From NCBI RefSeq assembly GCF_963678635.1, contig NC_087065.1:31998373-32062372 (forward strand): a DNA stretch of 64,000 nt, given 5' to 3'. Below, piece after piece: positions 38,981-49,060 of the stretch. Under the pieces are notes generated by a model. It did not search any database and was not told the DNA's origin. It worked only from the letters and a program-made list of their open reading frames with translations. The translations under genes and the position numbers were made by a program. The DNA is from Symsagittifera roscoffensis. Lineage: Eukaryota; Xenacoelomorpha; Acoela; Convolutidae. How positions within the stretch are numbered: the stretch's first letter is position 1; every line of letters begins with the position of its first letter.

Positions 38981-39389
38981 AGACACGTTTATGCATGTCT
39001 CAGGTCTTTCACCACTATATTTTGTTTAAAAGAGCCAAATAAATTACAAATTGGTTTTTTAAATCGAAGTATGGTGGTGGAAGATCTGATACATGCATAA
39101 AATTGCGTTTCAGGGCTTGAAATCCATTTTTATTTATGCCTCAGTTCTTCCCCCACCATATTTTGATTAAAAAACAAAACCTTTTTTAAGACGGTTATTT
39201 TATTAAAAATTGGTGGGGGAAGGCCTGACACATGCATAAACGTGCGTTTCAGGCCCTGAAACACACGTTCATGCATGTCTCAGATCTTCACCATCATATT
39301 TTGATTCAAAAATCAAATATTTTGTAAATTAGATTTTTTATCAAAATATGGTGGGGAAGACATCTGACATGCATAAACGTGCGTTTCAG

Positions 39390-39806
39390 TATAAAGTAGT
39401 TGCCTTTTGATGGATGTATTTTCGTTATTGATGGTTTTGATACAGTTGCTTTTATCGAAAAGATTTAAGTCGATTTTTTAGGCTATTTAAAAATATATTT
39501 ACGGCTCAACATTTGTTTTGATTGTATTATACTTTACTGCACGGATAGTTTTTCTTGTCAATTATCGTCGTTTCTGCTTACTTTTTCATTGTTATGCAAA
39601 CTTGAACTTTTCGCTTTTTGATGTAGGTTCGTCTTTCTTAGTGGCTGGGCTCAACTAGACTTATTGAGACGTAAAACTAAGCTAATTTTTATTTTTTCTC
39701 TTGATTTGTTTGATGATTGCTGAAACTAGGTTAACTGCAGGTCTACTCGATATTCGTTGGTCGTACCAGACGAGTTCAGGTCCGGGTGGCCTTCTCGTAG
39801 AGTAGT
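39390..39806. mobile_element. Left-end fragment of the inverted-repeat element plus ~185 bp of unknown DNA
   Basis: 39390-39620 matches the left arm of the element at 27974 and reads further into the arm than that copy, to GCAAACTTGAA, which is the complement of the start of the right arm at 28389. This shows the intact arm is about 230 bp. From 39621 to 39806 the sequence (GTTGGTCGTACCAGACGAG and neighbours) matches nothing else in the window. Satellite resumes at GACCTGAAACGCGCG. The left flank is again GTTTCAG. Confidence 0.75.
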
Positions 39807-40222
39807 TTCGGACCTGAAACGCGCGTTTATGCATGTCTCAGGTCTTTCACCACTATTTTTTGATGAAAAAAGCCAAATAATTTATAAATTGGTTTTTTAA
39901 ATCAAAGTATGGTGGTGGAAGATCTGAGACATGCATAAACGTGCGTTTCAGGGCTTGAAACGCACTTTTATTTATGCCTAAGGTCTTCCCCCACCATATT
40001 TTGATTAAAAAACCAATCACTTTATAAGTTTTATCAAAAAAATGGTGGGGGAAGACCTGAGACAATTATAAACGTGCGTTTCAGGCCCTGAAACGCACGT
40101 TCATGCATGTCTCAGGTCTTCCCCATCATAATTTGATTAAAAAATCAAAAATTTTGTAAACTGGATTTTTCATCAAAATATGGTGGGGAAAGACAAGTGA
40201 TATGCATAAACGTGCGTTTCAG

Positions 40223-40575
40223 TAAAAAGTAGTTGCATTTTGAGGGATGTATTTTTAATATTGATGGTTATGATACAGTTGCTTTTGTCGAAAAGATATG
40301 AGTCGACTTTGTAGGCTATTTAATAATATATTTACGGCTCATTATTTTTTTTGATTGTAATATATTTTACTGGACAGATTGTTTTTTCTGTCAATTATTG
40401 TCGTTTCTGCTTACTTTTGCATTTTTTGCAACGTCCAAATAGTTTCGGATAGTGTAAGCCGTCTGTTTTTTGCGCTATCTTACTTCGGTTGGATAATTTT
40501 TTTGCAACATTTTGGTCAAATACCCATCTTATACTTACTCTGGTATTTCATAGTTTCAATAGAACTAGTGATTCA
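40223..40575. mobile_element. Left part of the inverted-repeat element at the right edge of the satellite
   Basis: Matches 27974-28340 closely, starting TAAAAAGTAGTTGCATTTTG after GTTTCAG. After about 40600 it leaves the sequence of the 27974 copy and runs into non-satellite DNA, with no right arm seen. It marks the right boundary of the satellite. An open frame of 105 codons over it is not supported by any coding feature. Confidence 0.75.
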
Positions 40576-40585
40576 CTGTTTTATC

Positions 40586-41130
40586 GCGAAGTTAGTTGAA
40601 AGAAGAGAGCAACTGATTTCAATCTTTGCTATTAGTTCTCTTAACCACTTCGATTTTGGGCTTAAAAAACAGAATAGAATTTTTCATGGATCGTGATTGG
40701 TTAGTATTAAAAGTTCTACAGGAAATAAATTATAAGAAAACTAGTTTCAAACTGGATCCAAAAACCAGCTAAAAATTAATTGCAAGAGCTTTGATAATGT
40801 TAAATTTTACCTACCAGGTAAAATGCCTATCTTATTGACAATTTCTGTTTGTCACGCTCTCAATTTTTGGCCGGTTAGGTTTTTGCAACTTTTTTAGATA
40901 TAGAAAAAAACTGGTTTTATCGGGAAGTTAGAAGAAAGAAGAGAGCAACAGATTTAAATCTTTTTTGTTAATTCTCTGAAACACTAGGGTTTTGGGTTTA
41001 CAAAGCTAGATTAAATTTTAGTCATGAATCGTCATTGGTCAGCAAAAAAAATATTTTATCGGGAGCTAAAAAACAAATAAATACTTTCCAACTGGTTCCA
41101 AAAACCAGCTAAACCATATGAAGATAAAAA
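40586..41130. repeat. Diverged direct repeats of ~340 bp
   Basis: GAAGTTAGTTGAAAGAAGAG at 40588 recurs as GAAGTTAGAAGAAAGAAGAG at 40924, and CCAAAAACCAGCTAAA occurs near 40756 and 41097. Between these anchors the two halves align loosely (ATTTTGGGCTTAAA against GTTTTGGGTTTACA). An old duplication without coding content. From 41131 to 41500 I see nothing recognisable. Confidence 0.65.
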
Positions 41131-41504
41131 TAAAAAATTGCAGATTGTGATTTTCATGATTTTTGATATTGATACAAATTGCATGCCAGGTAAGAAATTT
41201 ATCATACTGAATTCATAAATTTTTCTGTGCGAAAGAATTATCTGGAACTCCTTGGCAGAAGCTTTTTCATTTATTGAAACTAATTGAAATGCAACTTTGT
41301 TCCCGGGTAACCAATGATTTATGTGGGTCCAAGAGCTCATGGAAATTACAGTGATGTCCTATGAATGTTTTAGTTATTGAGCTGCTGGACAAAAACCTTT
41401 CAGGTGCAAATTTTTGAGCGAATTGCATCTTTTGATAAAAGTAACCCAGTTTGAAAAATTTTTTGAAAGTTTTCAATACGCTCATTTTTATTTATTTTTG
41501 TTGC

Positions 41505-41880
41505 ATATTTTTGATCTCAAAATGTGGTTTGTATTGACACATTTGTTCTTTTGTTCATTTGTTCTTTTAGGTTTATGTCCAAGATCTGATTTACAATGAT
41601 GATTTTTTATGATTTCATTGCATATTTTTGACTCAAAATATGGCTTAAATTAACAATTTTTCTGAATCTTTACTTATGTTTTGCACGAAGTTTGATTTAC
41701 AATGATGACTTTCAATGTTTTTTTTGCTTTTTTGAGCTTGAAATGTGATTTATGTTGACCCATTTCTTCATTTTTCTACAAATGCTTTTGCCAAAAACCT
41801 GATTTACAATGATGTTTTCTAAATTTTTTTTGCACATTTTGCTATCCAAAATCTTATTCATTTTGATGATTTTCATGATT
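41505..41880. repeat. Degenerate tandem repeat, ~105-117-bp period
   Basis: About three to four units, each starting with a TTTGA(C/T)CTCAAAATNTGG-like segment (near 41510, 41627, 41732 and 41838) and containing CTGATTTACAATGATG (near 41584, 41692 and 41799). Strong T bias. No coding sense. Confidence 0.7.
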
Positions 41881-42084
41881 TGTGTCGTTTGGTTTGATTT
41901 CCATTTTTGCTTCGAGTTTTCAAAAAGCATGCTTTTCAGATAATATAACCCATTTTTTTGACAATATGATCGATTATTTGGGTCCTAGATTTTATTGCAA
42001 TTTTATGGCGATCCCGCGCTGGAGTTCCATGAAGCATAATCGATTATTTTGTCTTTTTATAGTCAGTATCTATAAAATTACAAA

Positions 42085-42260
42085 AATAATCCATTAACAC
42101 CCATCTAAAATGGACTTTAATCCAATTTTTTTAATATACATATAATCCATTATAATCGATTATTATCCATTAAAAATTAACTATATTTCGTATATTTTTA
42201 TGCCAAAAAATCCCTTCTGTTCGATTATAATCAATTGTATTGACTTTTTTCGAGACGTTA
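42085..42260. repeat. AT-rich short palindromic repeats (ATTATAATCGATTAT type), left cluster
   Basis: Several copies of CCATTATAATCGATTATTAT-like and TCGATTATAATCAATTGT-like words. They are self-complementary around TATA or CGATCG-like centres. A similar cluster lies at 42925-43175 on the other side of the C/G tract. Confidence 0.65.
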
Positions 42261-42379
42261 GTCATTAAATGTACAATTTTTTTTCCAAAAGTATCGCACT
42301 TCCTATTTAGTGCAGTTGCTACGCAGTAGGTTTCGTAAATTGTTACATTTCTCCTTTCAATTGTTTTTTAGTTTTTGTC

Positions 42380-42841
42380 ATATATACCCCGTTTACCCCC
42401 TCCCTGTTTACTCCCCCCCCTTTTCCTCCCTGCTTGCAGCCCCTCCCCTCGCTGTTTACCCCCCGTGTTCCTCCCTATTCACAACCACCCCCCCCCCCCC
42501 CCCCCACTGTTTACCCCCCGTGTTCCTCCCTGTTTTAACGCCCCCCTGTTTACCCCGCACCTCCCTGACAGTTTACCACAACCGCCATTCCACCCCCCTC
42601 TTTATTGGGGGTTTTTTATTGGTAGATTTCGAGGAGTGGGTTTAAGATTTAGATCTTCACCCCAGTTTACCCCCCCCCCCTCCCCCCTCACAATTTAACA
42701 CCCCCCACCCCCCCCCCCCCTCCCACAGTTTACCCCCCCCCCCCTCATCTTAGTTTCACCCCATCCCCCTGTTAAAAAGGGGGATAGGGTTTGGGCAAAT
42801 GCGGTGAATGGATGGGGGTGAAGTGGGGGGGGGGGGGGGGG
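42380..42841. repeat. C-rich low-complexity tract with an opposing G run
   Basis: 42380-42770 is built from imperfect TGTTTACCCCCC(G)TGTTCCTCCC units with C runs of up to 18 (42488-42505). A run of 17 G lies at 42825-42841. A small perfect hairpin ATCCCCC/GGGGGAT sits at 42763-42785. The C and G runs could pair at distance, and the G-rich strand could form quadruplexes. The Pro-rich open frames in it are artefacts of composition. Confidence 0.85.
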
Positions 42842-42924
42842 TTTAATTCGAGTAGATTTAGATTTGTGAGTAGGCCGTGAGTAACGCAGAAATGTTGCAT
42901 GTTTTGCAAATGATTTTGCCAAAA

Positions 42925-43175
42925 AATGTATAGACTATAATCGGTTATATTCAATTATAATGGATTTTAAACGGATTAAAATCCAATATAATGGATTTTA
43001 AAAGAATTATAATCCATAAAAATGGATTTTAAAGGATTGTGTTTTTACGAAAACAATCGATTATAATGACAATATAATCGTCATGAAAATGATCTATTTT
43101 CTTTCTGTTATAATAGAAAAGGTTGCATAAATTGGTTACACGTAATCGATTATAATGGCAACATTTTCTCAATAT
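42925..43175. repeat. AT-rich short palindromic repeats (AATGGATTTTAAA type), right cluster
   Basis: Repeated words ATAATGGATTTTAAA, ATTATAATCCAT and CGATTATAATG. They correspond in part to the complement of the left cluster at 42085-42260, so the two clusters bracket the C/G tract as a loose inverted pair. Confidence 0.6.
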
Positions 43176-44652
43176 AATTTAACTTTATCCGAGAAATTTC
43201 GGTGCGGGTGATACTAAAGTATTCTACATTTATTGAGTTTTTTTACCTTTTTGCTTAACAATTTTTTTGCTCTGAACATTTAGCAAATGAAGTCATTTTC
43301 GAAAAAAAATGATGGCGAAAAAAGCCAGCTGATTCTTTAGAGAGTCGTATTTTCTCATTCACAAACAGGTGTTATCTCAAATGCTACTCTAGTGAACTGT
43401 GAATGCAGATCTTACAAAAGATTTGCACACCTAAAACACTGGGGTACCCTTGTTTTTTTGAATGGGTTGTAAATTTTAGAGTTTAAAATCATCAAGAACC
43501 AAAGTTCTCCGCACCCCTTGATAAAATATGATCGCATGAAGATAATTAGATTTTTCTTTCTTTGATCCGATTGATTCCACTCCTGATAGGCAGCAGGACA
43601 CAAGTAGTTTTAGAAGTTAGTGCCCTCATCAGGTACTGAGTAGAATTGCAACACCACCAAGAATCCATCTAAAAACCAAACGGTTTCCTGTTTTTTTTTC
43701 TAGAATCAATATCTTCTTTTATTAAAAGTCTTGGATTTAAAAATAATTTTATATCTACTGCTAAAACAACCTAAAATGAGATACACTAGAGAAAATCTAC
43801 TTTTCTACGTTAAAAGGAAGGAAACAATAACGTTAATCGTCAGATAAAAATATAATTTTTTCTTCGTAATTCGAAACTGAGAAAAATATTATGATCAGTA
43901 GGACATCCATCCGAAAGTGGCATGCAGCAGCAATAATTAGTGCAGAATACTGATTAAAAGTCTAGGGCTTCAGAGTTAGAAATATTCAGATTTCTGTGAT
44001 TTAAGGGTTCTTATGGTAAGAAAAAATAGTGTTTGAAATGTTTTCTTAAATTATAGTCATGAGCCAAAGAATATAGTATTTCAGAGCAATGATTTAAGTT
44101 CTATCTTGTTCGAATAGTTGTTAATGTCACAGACTATTTTGGCTATTTCCTTTAGACGCTTTAGCTCAAAAACAATCTGAGCCTTAATCTTTTATTTTTG
44201 ATATACAATCATTTATATCCACAAAATTGAAACCACCTGAAACTCATGCATCATAATTTTACTTGCAATACATTATAAAATTTGTAGAGGAGAAAATTGA
44301 AAAAAAGACAGTTAGGGCACTGGTCGAACCCAATCGAAACAAAAAACGAGGACATCAAAACACATGCCATCCGGCCGGAATGGCAAAATCACAACGATTG
44401 ATTTTAATATAAGTAAATAAACATATAATTGTATAACAATATATATGATTACATAATACCTCTCTCTATATAAAAATCTATAATCACAATCTATATATGC
44501 ATAATCACAAAAAAAAACTGGGATAGGGTCTAAGAATTACAACAAAATAGCTATTGACAAACTTAGAAGATATTTTCATTGCCACATTCATAATTACCTT
44601 TAGGAGACAAAAATTAATCTTTTACAAACAAGGAGAAAACGTGTCGTTCAAG
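43176..44652. other. Non-coding AT-rich stretch, nothing recognised
   Basis: No open frame with coding character, no clear repeat shared with other parts of the window, and no RNA gene. The part 44400-44520 is very AT-rich with ATATATGATT and ATATAAAAATC runs. It is the left flank of the large retroelement, which it meets at CTTT 44653-44656. Confidence 0.6.
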
Positions 44653-44656
44653 CTTT

Positions 44657-45065
44657 TGGCCCGAGCCAAACTATATTTCATGATTGGATAAATTAGATAT
44701 TTTACCACTGTAAAGTATTTAATATTAACCAATCATGATCCATCTTACTAACAACCCACTTATTTGTAAGTGCTGAAATTACTTGTAATTTCAGCACCAG
44801 AGAGATTTGAATTTAACTTAGAAATTAGTTGTCTCTCCAAGAGAACTTCAGCAGCCGCAACAATTCAGTATACCCTAGATCTATTGAGCCTAGCAGAGAC
44901 TAGTTAAACACCCTGAGACTAGAAAGTATAAGAGTAAGATTAGGGTCGGTATTAGACTAAGAAGTTGCACGAATCTATCCGGCCGAAAATAAGATAGCGT
45001 GACGAGCAGACGGTGTACCCTATCCGAAATTACTCTATGAGTTATACCACATCGGTCCTAACTCA
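44657..45065 (+). repeat. 5' LTR of the giant element
   Basis: Starts TGGCCCGAGCCAAACTAT and ends CGGTCCTAACTCA. It matches 62111-62512 over its full length. Candidate promoter words are TATTTAATATT near 44726 and AGTATAAGAGTAAG near 44923. GATTGG near 44682 is a reversed CCAAT. AAGA|GTAAGA near 44934 resembles a splice donor. All these regulatory readings are tentative. An inverted repeat present only in this LTR is listed separately. Confidence 0.93.
44770..44797. repeat. Perfect 13-bp inverted repeat in the 5' LTR only
   Basis: GTGCTGAAATTAC, a 2-base gap TT, then GTAATTTCAGCAC. In the 3' LTR the left arm is replaced by a shorter unrelated stretch (TTCTTACAA), leaving only the right arm. 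It could form a hairpin in LTR RNA. Confidence 0.85.
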
Positions 45066-45067
45066 TC

Positions 45068-45085
45068 TGGTGCGACCATAAGTCT
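45068..45085 (+). promoter_or_regulatory. Primer binding site-like sequence of the giant element
   Basis: TGGTGCGACCATAAGTCT begins 2 bp after the LTR end CA. TGG matches the CCA end of a tRNA; the next bases would pair with a 3' acceptor ending GGTCGCACCA. The tRNA type is not identified. The 2-bp offset is common in retroviruses and many retroelements. Confidence 0.65.
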
Positions 45086-46288
45086 CGAATAAGACCTTAA
45101 TAGCTTAGAACTAACCAAAAATAGATTAGAATTTAGACAAAACATTATCAAAATGTTATACGATAATAATGTAATCGAAATGTCTCTACGACTCAATAGA
45201 TCAGAGCCGATATTCCGAACAATAATAGAACTACCCGGAATTGGAAGAAGACTTCGAACAAGAGACGACATACGACAAAGTAGAAACTTACCATATAGCC
45301 AACACAAACTTTTATATTTAGAATCTTATTTGCAATGAATTTAGATTTTCATCTGCAAACATAAAATTTTGAAGTCAATCTTTATGATCATTTCAGGCGC
45401 TAAACAAAATTATTAATGTGCAATAACGATTGATAAAAAGATCTCAGATCGTTTTCTTAATTTCTGCAGTCTTATATAAAACATATTTGAAAAAAATTTT
45501 TTGAAATTGAAAACAAAAATTAGTAGCATGACAATAAATTGTTAGTAATCATAAATCAACTGTTGTCCTAGCTTCATCACCTAAACATAACAGCAATCAT
45601 AAGCTCACTAATATCATTAAAGTACTAAATTTTTTTCTTAAATAAATTTGAACCACTTTAAACTTAAATTCACTTAATTTTAAAATCAGATCATCAAGGC
45701 TTATCCTTGGATCTCAATTAAATTTCTATTTCACTAAATTTAAAACCTGATCATCAAGGCCTATCCTTGGATCAAAAAGAACAATTTTGTTCTCCCCCAC
45801 CTATTTAGCAAGCGTCTAACGACCTCAAACTTCGATTCACTATCCAACCCTTCCAAAAGACCCAAGATTAATAGAAATTTTTTAAATAAAACTAACCATT
45901 CAAATTAAAATAAACAGTGAAAAACTTCGGTTATTCATCCTTCACTTGAACCCTCCTCTTACCAGACCCAGGATATATCTTAGACTTAGTAAGTTTAAAA
46001 TAGTATCTAACGAACTACTTGCGTTCTAATTATACCTGAACCTTGTGGATCGATTTACTATTCTCCAAACCTTGAACACAATCACTACCCCTAATTAAGA
46101 TTAAGTAGGTTAACACCTTAGCTTAGACTAGCCACGAGAAAGTAAAATCATTCTTCGGAATTGATATACTTTTCTCTCCAACCCTAAATAAAAAGACCCA
46201 GGTTAAGCTAACCAAAAAATCGTAAGGACTAACAGTCTAGGAAAATAGAAATACCTAACAACTTTTTGCATCCTTCATCCTAAACCTT
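45086..46288 (+). other. Leader region of the giant element
   Basis: About 1.2 kb between PBS and the first longer frame. An open stretch around 45100-45338 (Met at 45153, 61 codons, Arg-rich: NRSEPIFRTIIELPGIGRR) may be a short leader peptide or an old coding exon; no family is recognised. A ~60-bp direct repeat with TCATCAAGGC(T/C)TATCCTTGG lies at 45679-45713 and 45739-45773. A packaging signal or splice donor for the 3' genes would be expected here, but no consensus AG|GTAAGT was found. Confidence 0.5.
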
Positions 46289-46546
46289 ATGTCATTCAAA
46301 AATCTAGGAAAAAAGCAAACAATCGTTTTACACAACTGTGAGATAGATAACAAAAAATACGATCTTGTAACCACACCTCATACACAAACAGTTGGATACA
46401 TTAGAACAAAACGAAAAACAATAAAAAGAAAAATTATAAACAAACAAAGACAAATCACACGAAAAAGATTTTCAAAAAAAAACGCATTTTCCGAATCAGA
46501 AGCCAGCAATTTAGACCAACTCTACAAACTAAAAAAAATCAATTGA
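46289..46546 (+). CDS. Small basic ORF upstream of gag, unknown function
   Basis: Eighty-five codons starting MSFKNLGKKQTIVLHN. The central part is highly basic (TKRKTIKRKIINKQRQITRK), then an acidic-serine patch SESEASN. Basic plus short acidic patch suggests nucleic acid binding or a nuclear signal, but no family is recognised. The following bases to about 46668 carry a second frame with FSDSETTSNSSKRGKRREKK, similar in composition, so a frameshift may have shortened the original protein. It lies in front of gag in the same orientation and may be a first exon, a leader protein or the broken N-terminus of gag. Confidence 0.4.
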   Translation: MSFKNLGKKQTIVLHNCEIDNKKYDLVTTPHTQTVGYIRTKRKTIKRKIINKQRQITRKRFSKKNAFSESEASNLDQLYKLKKIN

Positions 46547-46728
46547 TAAAAATTGCCCCATTCACGATCAATTATATTTTTCCGATTCAGAAACAACTTC
46601 AAATTCATCAAAAAGAGGAAAAAGAAGAGAAAAAAAGCAAAACAAACACAAACCAGTACACCTGTATAATTGAAATCAACCAATTAGACACATCGATAGC
46701 TATATATTAGCAGTCATCAAACGAAAAA

Positions 46729-47899
46729 ATGAGCCACACTCAAAGTGACGATAGTCCAGATGACGAAGAGGTTTACCCCTTCCTCATAGATGCTCCCGAT
46801 AATAGAGGGCAACATGATTTTTGCAAGAATTTACTCGTAAATTTGTTTGAACCCGGAATCAGTCCATGTAAAGCAGAATTCCCAGATGTAAAAATCAAAA
46901 GACAAATTATTGAACATTATTTGAAAGACATATGTAACTTAACACAACAATATGGAATCTACACCATAGAATTCAGCACACCAAATACGAATCATCGTAA
47001 ATATGTAATTCAAACAGATGATCTTGAATTAGAATTTTCAAAAGTATTCCTAGATTATATCAAAAGCATACAATATCATAATTCACAAAGAGCAAACTCT
47101 ATATTCACTAATGAAGTTTTCGCAATAATATTTACCTATATCTCTATATTAGAAAAAACAGAACTTCAAAGTATCTCACCAACTGAAACATCCAAACATA
47201 CAAAAGTACGAAATGAAATCACATTATTTTCATCTTTTCTACATATAATAAAAGAAAATTTCACTATAGACGATGTTTCACAACACACAAAACATGACTT
47301 AGAGAAAATTTTGGCATGGTTTATAATAGATTATTTCACACATAATTTAGACTTAATCTCACAAGCAAGAAAAAATTTCAGACCTCAAAATTCAAACGAT
47401 GACACTGCCATTACAGAACAATCAGACTACGTTTGGGACCCTGGATCGTCTCATCCTACATTTATAAATATCCTACAATCTATCTCAAGTCAAGCAATAA
47501 GTACAATATCTTACCACAGAGACTATATAAAAGTAGTACCACTAACCATTGATGCAACACCATTAAACTACAATACATTTTTACCTGATACACGAAATAA
47601 CAGTTTAAATTCAACCGACATACACAGTGAAAACCTTAATGGAACTAGAAGTTTTACACAACAAGATATTCAAACACCATCACACTTCATAAATGAAGAA
47701 ATTGTCCAAACAACATCAACTACACAACAAAGTATTTCACCAATACACCCAAATTTAACAACATCCAAGAAATACAAATACTTCACTGGCACAAGTAACC
47801 TTACAATCAACCTTTAAACCTTCGGTTGCTCCAAAATATTCACATATGGATTATCAAACATATAGACCAATGACAAAACCATCAAAATCACGAAAAACG
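46729..47899 (+). pseudogene. gag: gag N-terminal part of the giant element, unknown fold, frameshifted
   Basis: The ATG at 46729 opens 362 codons to 47817. The N-terminus is acidic (SDDSPDDEEVYPF). A mostly helical middle carries HDFCKNLLVNLFEPGIS and LEKILAWFIIDYFTHNLD. The C-terminal ~100 residues are Thr/Ser/Asn-rich and look disordered. Near 47800 the frame shifts; the next frame (FKPSVAPKYSHMDYQTYRP) runs to a TAA at 47897-47899, beyond which the same frame continues into the capsid ORF. So it was probably one gag polyprotein with the next two entries. The position is that of matrix, but I recognise no matrix signature and see no N-terminal Gly for myristoylation. An independent accessory gene is the alternative. 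Confidence 0.5.
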
Positions 47900-48013
47900 T
47901 AAACAAGAAATACTTTTGCAGAACACAATTATAATTATGCACATTCGTTAAAAGCAAACTACCCCCCACGAAAAAATAATAATCATGTATGTTCTCACTT
48001 TTGGGATAACCCA

Positions 48014-49060
48014 ATGACAACAACCAACTCAGTAAATTTTCAAACTAATTCACATCCTCCACAGGATCATAGTGAAAATTATCCATTCTTTCAACAAAAT
48101 AAAAATAAAAAGCAAGCACCTCATCATACGGATTATTTATCATCTGATGATGATTATATACAACCAGACATTTTTGCACCCTATACCCAAGAATATCGCA
48201 CACAAGGATCGCGACGACCTCATACATATAATAGAATTTTTTCTCCAAACCCAACAGATACACGAAATCAACAACCAATACATATACCAAATCCAACTAA
48301 TACACAATCTTTTCAACCGATTCAACCACAAAACCCAATGACTATGCACTCATATCAACCAACTCAAATGCAAAATGAAATACCGCTTCCATATTACCTT
48401 CAGCAACACAAAATAACAAAAAATCAACTTTCAATTTTTTCGCAAATGCCAAATGCCACAAAATCACTACAGATGACAATGAATCCATACCTTATGGGTG
48501 GATCATCAATATCATCCAATAAACCACTGATTGTATTTACAGGAACAGATCCTGAATATTCTGTAGAAGATTATTTAAATGCAGTAAAAGCAAAATTAAT
48601 TTTAAATATAGGACCTGAACCAATTAATACGCCACTACATCAAAATTGGATACATAGACGCACAGCATTGATACAAACAACCTTGGATGGCGCAGCTCAA
48701 AAATGGTTTTCAGTATTACCTTTAGAAATAAAATCAGACTGGAAAAGATTTACACAAGAAGTTTCAAAAAAGTTTGACTCCGAAATAAATAAACAACACC
48801 AAAGAGTTTTATGTAATGAAATTCGCAGATTACCAAATGAAACCATCAAACAATTAGCAGTACGCATCAAAACATTAGTTCAAAAAGCATATTCACTTAA
48901 TACACATGACTATAAAAACACAAAAATGACAGAAATTTTATTGATGACCTGTCATTTTTTCAACAATAAAAACACCTCAATTAAGGAAGATAGCAATAAA
49001 AAAGAGATCATCTCATCCTTCCTCGATTCGAGAGCCAGATTTAGATTTTCGAAAAACTAG
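48014..49060 (+). pseudogene. gag: gag capsid region of the giant element
   Basis: 348 codons. Residues 1-150 are Gln/Asn/Pro-rich and probably disordered (IHIPNPTNTQSFQPIQPQNP). From about residue 170 the capsid-like retrotransposon Gag domain is clear: VFTGTDPEYSVEDYLNAV, then RRTALIQTTLDGAAQKWFS, WKRFTQEVSKKFDSE and LCNEIRRLPNETIKQLAVRI. These match the helix pattern of the retrotrans_gag family, which forms the shell. The frame is lost near 48950, and a second shift lies near 49053, so the last ~35 residues are out of frame. It is preceded by, and in frame with, coding sequence back to 47900. Confidence 0.85.

Larger units (their letters stand above)
25549..40222. repeat. Self-complementary satellite array, block B (~145-148-bp monomers)
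   Basis: The same dyad monomer family as block A, but mostly with centre CAGGGCCTG, and many arms with GGGTTTCAGG or AACATGGGTTTC variants. Roughly 90 monomers once insertions are removed. The array is interrupted at 27974-28621, 32143-32417 and 39390-39806 by non-satellite DNA. Block B monomers are a little longer than block A monomers because of spacer length. It ends at 40222, exactly where a copy of the inverted-repeat element starts. No gene was seen inside. Confidence 0.93.

Noticed and set aside
40379-42097. Phe/Ile/Leu-rich open frames of 61-105 codons
   Set aside because: They come from T-rich DNA, overlap an inverted-repeat element or tandem repeats, and show no domain.
42310-42954. 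Pro-rich and Gly-rich open frames over the C/G tract
   Set aside because: They result from the C and G runs; alternative frames on both strands are equally open.
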